A DNA stretch of 64,000 bases from Martelella mediterranea DSM 17316 (GTDB lineage Bacteria; Pseudomonadota; Alphaproteobacteria; Rhizobiales; Rhizobiaceae). The stretch is from assembly GCF_002043005.1 (NCBI RefSeq), contig NZ_CP020332.1:62001-126000 (forward strand), given 5' to 3'. Under the pieces are notes generated by a model. The model ran no database searches. It was not told the DNA's origin and was given only the letters and a program-made list of their open reading frames with translations. Positions 16,484-25,200 of this stretch are shown piece after piece (position 1 is the first letter of the stretch; each line of letters begins with the position of its first letter). A program made the translations under genes and the position numbers.

Positions 16484-17725
16484 TCATGTGCGCCCCCAAG
16501 CCAACTTCATCAGGTCCTCGATCTCGCCGTTCACCATTGTCAATGACTCCATTGCGCGATCGTAGGTCGATCTCGTAAGGTTGCCCGGACCGATTTCATA
16601 AAGGGTTTGCTTCGTCAGGCCTGCGTCCGAGATCGCCGCCGATTTCACCATCGGACTGGTCAGGACATGATCGTCGAATAGATTGCGGAGCAGCGCGACC
16701 ACTTTTGTTTGGGGCGCGTCCTGAGGTTCATAACGGGTGAGCAGATAGCGCACGAAATCAAACTTCAGCGTTCCCCCCGCATCACGCACAACGCCTAAGA
16801 GATCGCGCGTCATCAGTAAGAACTGACTCATCGACGATACATCCAGCATTTGCGGATGCACCGTCACAATCATGGAGGTAGCCGCGCACAGGCCGGCAAG
16901 TGTCAAGAAACCAAGCTGGGGAGGGCAGTCAATCACCACGACATCGTAATCGTCCGCCACTTCGTCAATTGCACTTGCCACACGCGCGAAAAAAATCGCG
17001 CCCGCATCCGACGCACTGCCGTCTGCCAAGACCTTCGGCGTGGTATGCTCGAACTCCATTAGTTCCAAATTACCGGGGACAAGATCGAGGCCATCAAAAT
17101 ATGTATGACGGATCACATCGCGCAGGGGACGACGACCCTCATCATACCGGATTGCTGCGTAGAGCGTCTCGTTGTGCCCCACATGCAGCTCGGGCAGCAC
17201 GCCGAGCAGGGCGGAAAGACTTGCTTGCGGATCGAGATCGATTGCCAATACTCGATAACCCGCCAATGCTAGATATTGGGCGAGATGTGCCGATGTCGTG
17301 GTCTTTCCGCTGCCGCCCTTAAAATTCGTCACGGCAAGCACCTGCAAGTGCTCACCCTCTCGGCGGTGCGGAACAAAGTCGATTGCTTCGCGGCCGCGGG
17401 CGTTAGCTGCAAAGATTGCTCGAATTTCGTTGATGTCGGAGAGGGAGTAGAAGCGCCGGCCGTTGCTCGCAGTTTCAGGTAACGGACCGTCACCCGCGAG
17501 AGTCATCTTCCGAAGCGTAGAGTCAGACACGCCGATGAGCTTGGCAGCTTCTCCAGACGTGAAACGGCGCAAAGCCTTACTGGCGGTTGGCGGAAACAGA
17601 GTTTCGCTGATACTCTGAAGCTGCGACCCCAAAAGCTCAGCATGCGCGCCAATGACATCATCAACGTTTGGTAGTCGCGCTCTGTCAATCTGCGCCGAAG
17701 CGTTCACGTTAATCTCTCCAATCAC
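16484..17725 (-). CDS. repA: RepA, ParA-type partition ATPase
   Basis: 413 aa. An N-terminal helix-turn-helix (FTSGEAAKLIGVSDSTLRKM) precedes a deviant Walker A at about residues 134-145 (TNFKGGSGKTTTSAHLAQYL). Motif A' is LAIDLDPQASLSALLG and Walker B is DVVVIDCPPQLGFLTL. RepA drives plasmid segregation and represses the repABC promoter with RepB. It is the first gene of the operon. Confidence 0.96.
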   Translation of the reverse strand: MIGEINVNASAQIDRARLPNVDDVIGAHAELLGSQLQSISETLFPPTASKALRRFTSGEAAKLIGVSDSTLRKMTLAGDGPLPETASNGRRFYSLSDINEIRAIFAANARGREAIDFVPHRREGEHLQVLAVTNFKGGSGKTTTSAHLAQYLALAGYRVLAIDLDPQASLSALLGVLPELHVGHNETLYAAIRYDEGRRPLRDVIRHTYFDGLDLVPGNLELMEFEHTTPKVLADGSASDAGAIFFARVASAIDEVADDYDVVVIDCPPQLGFLTLAGLCAATSMIVTVHPQMLDVSSMSQFLLMTRDLLGVVRDAGGTLKFDFVRYLLTRYEPQDAPQTKVVALLRNLFDDHVLTSPMVKSAAISDAGLTKQTLYEIGPGNLTRSTYDRAMESLTMVNGEIEDLMKLAWGRT

Positions 17726-17756
17726 GTTTTTTCCGCAGAAATGCCGAATATCCGTG

Positions 17757-17784
17757 ATGATACCTGCGAAGCGTTTGCGAGCAA
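17757..17784 (-). promoter_or_regulatory. Probable repABC promoter
   Basis: On the minus strand TTGCTC (17784-17779) and TATCAT (17762-17757) are separated by 16 bp and lie about 30 bases before the repA start. The GTTAAC palindrome around 17800 may be part of the RepA operator. Prediction by eye. Confidence 0.45.
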
Positions 17785-18276
17785 GGCGATTTTAGTTAAC
17801 AAAACCTTAACGCGTCGCCATCCTTCGTCAGCGGAAATCTCCGGAATGCCTTTTAAGTGCATATTTTTCAGTGCTTTATCTTCTTGGCATCGATAGTTTC
17901 AGAACGAAAGCGCTCATTTTAAATTTTCGATTTGGTGTGCGCTGACATCAGGGCAAAGCCCCTTAACTCAATGCTTTTTCAGACAGGTCTGCGCGAAATC
18001 GGCCCTCTTCTACCGAATCGCTATTCGAAAAAGCTCCACCCAGAAGACCCTCGCGCTGCGTGGAAAGGAGTTTGAGGGTGGGAGCTCAAGGGGTTTTCCT
18101 AATATCGTCTGGCCGGCCGCAATGGCCAAGCATTACCGTGGATTTCGCCACCTCATGGCCTGGGCCATCGAAGGCACAGCTTTCATACTTCCCGTCGCCG
18201 ATGATACCCTCATTAGGATCATGCAGGAAAAGACCATGGCCGCCCGTTTTGCTCAATTAAGTCGATATAGCTGGAA
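17785..18276. other. Intergenic region upstream of repA
   Basis: About 490 bases, more AT-rich than its neighbours near 17790-17950. It holds the repA upstream region and, presumably, the promoter of the L,D-transpeptidase gene. Short plus-strand frames at 18060-18370 show no recognisable protein features and overlap the transpeptidase start, so they were not called. Confidence 0.5.
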
Positions 18277-18858
18277 ATGCCGAAACCAATTCAGATTACG
18301 AGAGCACTGGCGTCCCTATTCATCGTCTTCACGCTGGTCAGCTGTGTCGCTGATCCTCCGAATGAGGTGACTAAATATGCCGGCCTGCAGAAAAGGGGCG
18401 GCGGGCCATCGCTGACTAGCTTCAAGACAACAGAACCGCCCGGAACAATCATCGTAGAGCCGGATGTCCACAAGCTCTATCTCGTCCAGGATGACAACAC
18501 GGCACTGGCCTACAACGTCGCGGTCGGTCGAGAAGGCCATGACTTTTCGGGAAAGGCTGTCATCGGGAGGAAAGCCGAATGGCCGACCTGGACGCCAACA
18601 AGCTCAATGATACGCGACCGTCCAAAGGTCAACGCACCTCTAGCTGCGGGACTCCCCGGCAGCGAGACGAATCCGCTCGGCGCTCGTGCCCTATACCTCT
18701 ACCAGGGCGGCGCCGACACCCTCTATCGCATTCATGGGACCAATGACCCAGCATCCATAGGCAAATCCGTATCCAGCGGTTGCATCCGGCTGCTCAACAG
18801 CGATGTCATTGATTTATATGATCGTGTAGGTCAGGGCACGCATGTCATCGTCCGCTAG
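18277..18858 (+). CDS. Lipoprotein L,D-transpeptidase (YkuD domain)
   Basis: 193 aa. A lipoprotein signal (ALASLFIVFTLVSCVADPP, lipobox LVSC) precedes a YkuD catalytic domain with IIVEPDVHKLYLVQ, the substrate-binding LYRIHGTNDPASIGK at about residue 150 and the catalytic Cys in SSGCIRLLNSDVIDLY. Such enzymes make 3-3 cross-links or attach proteins to peptidoglycan in the periplasm. It lies alone between repA and two DUF736 genes. A role in wall remodelling during transfer is possible, but nothing in the sequence shows it. Confidence 0.93.
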   Translation: MPKPIQITRALASLFIVFTLVSCVADPPNEVTKYAGLQKRGGGPSLTSFKTTEPPGTIIVEPDVHKLYLVQDDNTALAYNVAVGREGHDFSGKAVIGRKAEWPTWTPTSSMIRDRPKVNAPLAAGLPGSETNPLGARALYLYQGGADTLYRIHGTNDPASIGKSVSSGCIRLLNSDVIDLYDRVGQGTHVIVR

Positions 18859-18985
18859 GACTTATACGAAAGTCTTAGTGAAAACTGTCATCGAAATGTC
18901 AGGTTTTGTTGACACCCCGCATCTTAGTCGCTTGACTAAAGGGTGTAAATCACCCCCTGAAATGCATCGAATACGGGAAGACATC

Positions 18986-19318
18986 ATGCCTCAAGTACGC
19001 AATTTTCTTCGCTTTACGAATGAAGCAGGCCTTGAGGGTGAAATTCATCAAAACGGTACGCTGTATCATATTACTGGCGAACCTTCAGGACCGTATAGCT
19101 TCTATATGTTCGGATACTCACCGCGCGGCCGAAAGGTCGCGATTGGCGGAATTGGAAAGCGCTTCGACGCGAATGGCGATGAATATCTGCACCTACGCGT
19201 GTCACTCCCAGATGGCCCGTTCGAAGCAAACTTCACCGAAGATCCACGAGCAGTCGCATTCCTGCCTCTTTCTTCACAAAACATCGTAACTTCGTCTGAT
19301 ACGGCGACCGCGGTTTAA
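18986..19318 (+). CDS. DUF736-family protein, copy 1
   Basis: 110 aa from the ATG at 18986, chosen because it aligns with the start of the second copy; the frame extends back to 18842 without similarity. Contains GRKVAIGGIGKRFDANGDEY followed by LHLRVSLPDGPFEANF, the DUF736 pattern of a small beta-rich protein common on rhizobial plasmids. Function unknown. It is a diverged paralogue of the gene at 19638. Confidence 0.78.
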   Translation: MPQVRNFLRFTNEAGLEGEIHQNGTLYHITGEPSGPYSFYMFGYSPRGRKVAIGGIGKRFDANGDEYLHLRVSLPDGPFEANFTEDPRAVAFLPLSSQNIVTSSDTATAV

Positions 19319-19436
19319 ACAATCGCGCGCAAAGTGCTTCCAGCAATAGGGTCGCGACCAATTGGCCGCGGCTTTGTCTCGAAGTCCGCCGCCATCTTTT
19401 CCCTTCGCTGTCAATGACCAAGCATCTGCAAGGCAG

Positions 19437-19500
19437 ATGACATCTGTTGAACCGTGCCTCGGCTTCGCCTGCGGCCGCACCACCTCAACAGATGTGTCAT
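19437..19500. repeat. Long-armed inverted repeat upstream of the second DUF736 gene
   Basis: ATGACATCTGTTGA (19437-19450) faces TCAACAGATGTGTCAT (19485-19500); the arms match except for a 2-base insertion. The 34-bp interior is GC-rich and contains a further small hairpin (GGCTTCGCC). The structure lies 138 bp before the DUF736 start at 19638 and could be a transcript leader hairpin, a cruciform protein site or a trace of a mobile element. Confidence 0.6.
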
Positions 19501-19637
19501 GACCGCGAATGAAAAAGCCGTCGGGCGGGCAGCACCCTCCCTCCTTTGCCCCCGGAAAACTTGGTTTTCCAGGGAAAAGGAATGGATGCCTTGCCCATGG
19601 CGGACCGTTGAAAACAACGCAATCGACGGAGCAAGAA

Positions 19638-19970
19638 ATGAAGAATATGGAGCGCTTGAACTACGTGCAGTTTGACGCAACGCGGGAAACATTCGAAGGC
19701 AATATCGCATCGCTTGAGTTTGACGAAGACATTCGCGGCGTCAAACTTGACAACAACAATGAAGGCTCACCTGCATATCGCGTTTACGGCAAAACCCCGA
19801 AAGACCGGGAGGTGGAGATCGGGGCAGTTTGGCGGCGTAAGAACGAACATGGTCAGGAGTACTTTCAGATGTCGGTGCATATGCCAGGACGCACTGTGCG
19901 GGCAAATCTTGGCAAGTATCCGGGCGAGATCGACGACAAGCTCATGTCAGTGATCTTCTGGCGCGATTAG
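19638..19970 (+). CDS. DUF736-family protein, copy 2
   Basis: 110 aa from the ATG at 19638 (upstream GGAGCAAGAA). Contains SPAYRVYGKTPKDREVEIGA, then VWRRKNEHGQEYFQMSVHMP and the ending KLMSVIFWRD. Same length and layout as the gene at 18986. Function unknown; the family is strongly associated with conjugative plasmids and integrative elements of alphaproteobacteria. Confidence 0.85.
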   Translation: MKNMERLNYVQFDATRETFEGNIASLEFDEDIRGVKLDNNNEGSPAYRVYGKTPKDREVEIGAVWRRKNEHGQEYFQMSVHMPGRTVRANLGKYPGEIDDKLMSVIFWRD

Positions 19971-20032
19971 ACAGCCAAATCCAGGGCCGGCGCTTCGGCG
20001 TTGGCCCTTTGCTTCAGGGGATGAAGATCGGC

Positions 20033-20953
20033 CTAGAAGCCGACCTTCATGAGCGGAATACCTGCCTTGCGTGCCTTGTCGGCCAGGTTCTGGTTGATGC
20101 CATTACCAGGCGTGACGATCATCCCCTTGGGCATCATTTCGACAATCTTGTCGTTGCGCTTGAAGGGCGCGGACTTGTTGCGGTGCGCGGTCCAGTCGGG
20201 CTTGCAAACCACCTGCGCCACCTTGCGAAGTTCTGCCCATTTGGCGGCGATGAGCTCGGCCCCCTTGGGCGAACCGCCGTGGATCAGAACCATATCCGGG
20301 TACTTCTTGTGTGTCTGGTCGAGAGCATGGAAGATGGCCTCGTGGTCCTGATAATCGGCGCCGCCCGTGAACGCGATCTTGGTGCCGGTCGGGCAATAGA
20401 TTTCCTTCTCTTCGTGGCGCTTCCTGGCGAGATAGTCGCGACTGTCGATAACCGCTGCGGTAAGCCCATTGAACGAGGTCTTTGAACCAGTGCGCGGTAG
20501 CCATTCATAGCCGACGCTTACCCTATAGTGGTCCGCAGCAAGATCTCGCATCGCCTCGAAGGCATTGCGCATTTCAGTCAGCGTATCCCCTTCGGCAGCT
20601 TTCCTTTCCAGTTCGACGCTGCTGATCTCACTGCCATCCTGCACGGCGATCAAGCTTCGCTGTTCGGCTTCATTGTCATCGAGCTTCTTCTGCGCTCGGG
20701 TCAGACGGCGGTGAAACACATTGGCGACGGCCCACAGCACCTCGGACAGTTCGTCTTCCAGCCGGGTGTTGGTGAACATGGTTTCAAGGCTTTCGAATAT
20801 GCCGGCGACACCGATCTCAACAGTCTCTGCGGTGGGAAGAGGGCGGTAGTCGTGCTCATCGCCGTTCGGGCGGTAGCCAAAGAGGGCGATTTCTTGGAGG
20901 AGGTGCGCGGTCGGGCTCTGCGGCTGCTGAACTTCGGTTGTGTAGGCGTTCAT
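20033..20953 (-). CDS. DUF2493 / SLOG-family protein
   Basis: 306 aa from the ATG at 20953 (ribosome site GAGAGGACG). The N-terminal two thirds are helical with a DUF-type region (QKKLDDNEAEQRSLIAVQDG). The C-terminal 110 residues form the DUF2493 (YspA/cpYpsA-related SLOG) Rossmann-like domain, with KIAFTGGADYQDHEAIFHAL, DMVLIHGGSPKGAELIAAKW and the glycine-rich MIVTPGNGINQNLADKARKA. SLOG proteins bind nucleotide-derived ligands or DNA; its exact role on plasmids is unknown. Confidence 0.88.
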   Translation of the reverse strand: MNAYTTEVQQPQSPTAHLLQEIALFGYRPNGDEHDYRPLPTAETVEIGVAGIFESLETMFTNTRLEDELSEVLWAVANVFHRRLTRAQKKLDDNEAEQRSLIAVQDGSEISSVELERKAAEGDTLTEMRNAFEAMRDLAADHYRVSVGYEWLPRTGSKTSFNGLTAAVIDSRDYLARKRHEEKEIYCPTGTKIAFTGGADYQDHEAIFHALDQTHKKYPDMVLIHGGSPKGAELIAAKWAELRKVAQVVCKPDWTAHRNKSAPFKRNDKIVEMMPKGMIVTPGNGINQNLADKARKAGIPLMKVGF

Positions 20954-21228
20954 CGGTTCGTCCTCTCGTTTTTCTTGCGGTTTGTATGGGGCGATAAAAG
21001 AACCGAAAGGGCAGGGCAGACACCCGTAGGGCCGAGCGCAAGCGCTGGACCCCAACCGAAAAGAAAAGGGGAGGGTCCACTGAGGGTGGAAACCGCTTTT
21101 GTTGAGAGGGCGGGGTTGTCCTTTGTCCTGTCAGACCGCCTTTGCGGTCGGCTTTCGGTTCATCGCCAAAGCCATACAACCCGCTACGGAAAACGACTTG
21201 TCAGGCGAAACTGTGCGTCGGCCAAACG

Positions 21229-22275
21229 TTATGGCATGCGCAGACCAGCCCATGGTACCGGCCTGGTGATCGCCGCCATGATCTGCCGGTCGAGGTTTTC
21301 CCGCAGGACCTGCCTGCCCAACTTGCGCAGATCGTCGTTGAAGTCGTCGAGCGTCGGCACAAGATCGACCACCTCGATGCCTCGCTCTTCGGCCCGGCTG
21401 CGCAACTGGCGGCTTGCCAGTTCGCCGGCATCGTCTCTGTCGCGGCCGATGAACAGCCGCGTGCAGCTCAATGGCGGATCGAACAGAGACAGATGCGTTG
21501 CCGTCAGGCAAGCGGCCAGCTCCGCGACTGGATACACCGAGCCGATGGACAGCACTGTTTCAATGCCTTCTCCGGCAATGATGTCACCTCCCGCACTGCT
21601 TGAGTGAAACCGCACGGCGTTGCCGTAGAGCTGGCCCGAAACCCGCTTGGGTTCGATGATGCGCGCGACAGAGTTGTTTTTCAGATCGAGCCAGGTTCGC
21701 GCACATGCCATGACCGCGCCGTCATTATCCGTCACGGCCGCCAGCATGGCAGGCAACTGCCGGGACTGACCGTCCTCATCGCGAAAGAAAACGCGGGGAT
21801 GATACTTGAGGGCTGGCCCGAAGCGGCTGATATCCCGCCCGCGCAGATAGCGCTCTACGGGCGTATCCTTGAACGGTTTGCCGTAGGAGAAGAGCTTGCG
21901 GCCGGATTCGACCTGATCGACATTGGAGGGTGGCTTCTCGTGATCATTCCCGGCTCGGCCAGGATCAGCCGACACCTCCGGCAGATTCAGGAAACGACGG
22001 GCTTCCTTGCAGGTTTCGGAAAAACTGCCTGCCCCGACGATACTCTCCAGCAGATCGAGAAGATCACCATATTCATGGGTCGCACGATCGGCCCACTTGC
22101 CAGCCCTGCGCGTGCCGGCGTCTCTAAGACGCACGGCCATGGATCTACCGGGGTCACCGTATTTGTTGCCCACCTGCCAATAGTTGCCCGCCCGCCGACC
22201 GGCGGGCAGATAGGTACGGCAGAACTGTTCGGTTCGCGCAGCGAGCTGATCGGAAAGTTGGGAGGCAGAAATCAT
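21229..22275 (-). CDS. Toprim-domain primase-like protein
   Basis: 348 aa from the ATG at 22275, which overlaps the stop of the upstream methylase-helicase gene (22272-22275). An N-terminal primase-type zinc/CHC-like region seems degenerate. A middle region (PVERYLRGRDISRFGPALKY) and a toprim domain follow: AGGDIIAGEGIETVLSIGSV supplies the acidic Glu and SCTRLFIGRDRDDAGELASR the DxD. The organisation resembles plasmid primase-like proteins used for lagging-strand start in the recipient (inference). It is translationally coupled to the gene before it. Confidence 0.88.
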   Translation of the reverse strand: MISASQLSDQLAARTEQFCRTYLPAGRRAGNYWQVGNKYGDPGRSMAVRLRDAGTRRAGKWADRATHEYGDLLDLLESIVGAGSFSETCKEARRFLNLPEVSADPGRAGNDHEKPPSNVDQVESGRKLFSYGKPFKDTPVERYLRGRDISRFGPALKYHPRVFFRDEDGQSRQLPAMLAAVTDNDGAVMACARTWLDLKNNSVARIIEPKRVSGQLYGNAVRFHSSSAGGDIIAGEGIETVLSIGSVYPVAELAACLTATHLSLFDPPLSCTRLFIGRDRDDAGELASRQLRSRAEERGIEVVDLVPTLDDFNDDLRKLGRQVLRENLDRQIMAAITRPVPWAGLRMP

Positions 22276-25200
22276 GTCCACCTCTCCCTGACTGCGACGA
22301 TCTTCGTGCCTTCCAGCACTTTTGCGAGAACGCTTTCGTCGTCCGGAACGAAAAGGCGTGTCTTCCATGCGATGGTCTCCGTATAGCAGCCAAGCGCCTT
22401 GAAAGCTTTCAAATCCCCCGGTTTGAAGTCTAGCATCTCGATGCGGTGACGATCCATCACTTTCGACCTCCGAAGCTTGATTTTATTGGACAATGTGAAT
22501 TGGGCATTGCCAATCAGGAGGGCGTGTAGCACCTCCTCCGGATCAAGCTTGATGGCATCCGAAACGCCGAGTTGAGCTGCGAGATTGACCGCATCGATAT
22601 GGGTCAACATGCGGCCGAGGACACGCTCTCCGTCCTCGGCAGTGAGGCGGTAGACCTGCGTGTTGGACTGTGGAAGGTGCTGCCAGATCGGCAGCAGAAG
22701 GCCGGCCACAATCGTGATCGTCGATGTGTCGAATTGGGGGATGGTCTCGACCTTGGTCGCCCATGCCCTTTCGAACGCAGCACGCTCGACGGGCTTCCAG
22801 CTGGAATCCGCCAGAGTCGATCGGTGCATCGCCTTGTTAAACATCGGCTGGATCAACTGCACGCGCCGGATCGGATCGCCCGCTTCGGTGAACCAGGTCG
22901 CCGATGGGATAACAATGGCAGCGTCGCCGGTCTTCTTGTCGAGATAGGTTTGGGCGTCAGGCTGACGCTCCAGAAACCGGCGCGCATCGTCGAGCGACAT
23001 CGGTTTGTTTCGGGTGAGCCTCTCGATCGTCAGGATCTCGGTCTTGCTGTGACCGTGTTCGTAGATCGGCGCGCGCTTTTTGACGGTGAAGCGTTCACCC
23101 GTGAGCGTCTCCAGGCCGACCTCATAGGTGCCAGCCTCAATCGCCTCTTCGACGATCCCGTCGAGGATTTGGGTGAATGCTTCAAACACCGTGTTCTGCA
23201 TAGCAATCGTGAGCGCCAGGCAGCGATTGAGAAACTGGCTGATCGGAGGCAGGGCTTCGCGTAGCGACCCGTCCTGATCGGTCAGCGCCAGACCGGTCAC
23301 CTCCTCGAACTTCGTCAGCGAGCACGACGGAATCTTGCCGGCATAGAGCTGGCTGAAGAACCGGCGCAATGCAGCGCGGGCGTAGTCGCTCTCTAGATTG
23401 TCTTCCGGTCGGAACATATTTTGACCGCCAGTCTGGCGCTGACCTTTGGTGATGGCGCCAAGACTGTCGAGGCGACGTGCGATCGTGGACAGGAACCGCT
23501 TCTCGCCTTTCACATTGGTCGCACAGGGGCGGAACAACGGCGGCTGCGCCTGATTTGTGCGGTGTGTCCGCCCGAGCCCCTGGATGGCTGCGTCCGCGCG
23601 CCATCCGGCTTCCAGTAGATAGTGAACCCGTTTGCGTGTGTTGGCCGCGGACAGGTCAGCATGATACGAACGACCGGTCCCGCCGGCGTCCGAGAATGCA
23701 AGAATCTTCTTGCTGTCGCCCATGAACGCATCGGTTTCGGAGTAGTTCGACGATGCCGGACGGCGCTCCAGTGTCATGCGCCCGTCGCGCGTCTTGACGA
23801 TCCGGCGCGAGCGTCCGGTGATTTCGGCCACCTGTTCGGTCCCGAAATGGCAAATGATCTGGTCAAGCGCCGACTGAACGGGAGGCAAGGCGCCAAGATG
23901 CTCGATCAGCTCATTACGCGCTTCGAGCGCTTCCCGGCTGACAACCGGATTGCCGTTTGCATCGTGAACCGGGCGGGAGCGCAGTTCCCCGTTCTCGTCC
24001 TCGAAGGCTTCGAATAGCTGGGTCGGAAAGGAGCTGTTGAGATAGTCCAGCACATATTCGCGGGGCGTCACGTCTACATTGAGGTCGTTCCACTCCGATG
24101 GCGGGATTTCCGCGATACGGCGCTCCATCAGCGCCTCGCCGGTCGAAACGATCTGGACGACGGGCGCATGACCATCATCGATGTCCGCCTGGATCGCCCG
24201 CAACACCGAAGGGCATTTCATCGCGGTGATCAGATGGTTGAAGAACCGCTGTTTGTTGCCCTCGAACGCCGATCGCGCGGCGCTTTTGGCGCGCGGATTA
24301 AGCGTTGCTCCATCCGCCGTGATACCGACGGCTTCCAGCGCCTTCTCAAGGTTCTGGTGAATGATCTGATACGCGTTGGCATAGGCGTCATAGATCTCGG
24401 TCTGTGCCTCGGTCAGCTCATGTACGAGCATCTCATACTCGACATCCTTGAACGAAAGCAGGCGAGCCGTATAGAGGCCAAGCGCCTTCAGGTCGCGTGA
24501 AATCACCTCCATGGCAGCGATCCCGCCGTCTTCCATGGAGGCGATGAAATCGGCCCGCGTGCTGAACGGAAAGTCGCCGGTCTGCCAGAGGCCGAGCCGC
24601 GAGGCATAGGCCAGATTGCTGACCGTTGTGGCCCCGGTTGCCGAAACGTACAGAACCCGAGCGCCGGGGACGGCATTTTGCAACAGAAGTCCCACGCGCC
24701 CCTGCTCCGATGGCTTGCGCTCGCCACGCTCGCCCTTGGCGCTGACGGCGTTGGCCATTGCATGGGCCTCGTCGAACGCGATCACGCCGTCGAAGTCATG
24801 ACCGATCCAATCGAGGATCTGCGCAAGGCGGCTTTTCTTATCCTGCCTGGCCTGGCTGCGAAGCGTGGCATAGGTCACGAACAGAATGCCCGGCTGATCA
24901 GGGATCGACCGTCCTTGCGGAAAACTTGAAATCGGAATGATATCGGAGGCCACGCCACCGAGCGCCTGCCAGTCACGCCGGGCATCCTCGATGAGCTTGT
25001 CGCTACGCGAGATCCACAGCGCCTTCCGGCGTCCCTTCAACCAGTTGTCGAGAATGACGGCCGCAACCTGTCGGCCCTTGCCGCAACCGGTCCCATCACC
25101 GAGAAAGAAACCACACCGGAACCGTGCGTTTTTCAGGACGGTCTTCGCGGCGTTCTCCGGCAGCGCTTCGACCGAAAACGCGCTGACTTCAGCCTTTGCC

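Noticed and set aside
18060..18370. Two short overlapping plus-strand frames before the L,D-transpeptidase
   Set aside because: No recognisable features, and they run into the start of a well-supported gene.
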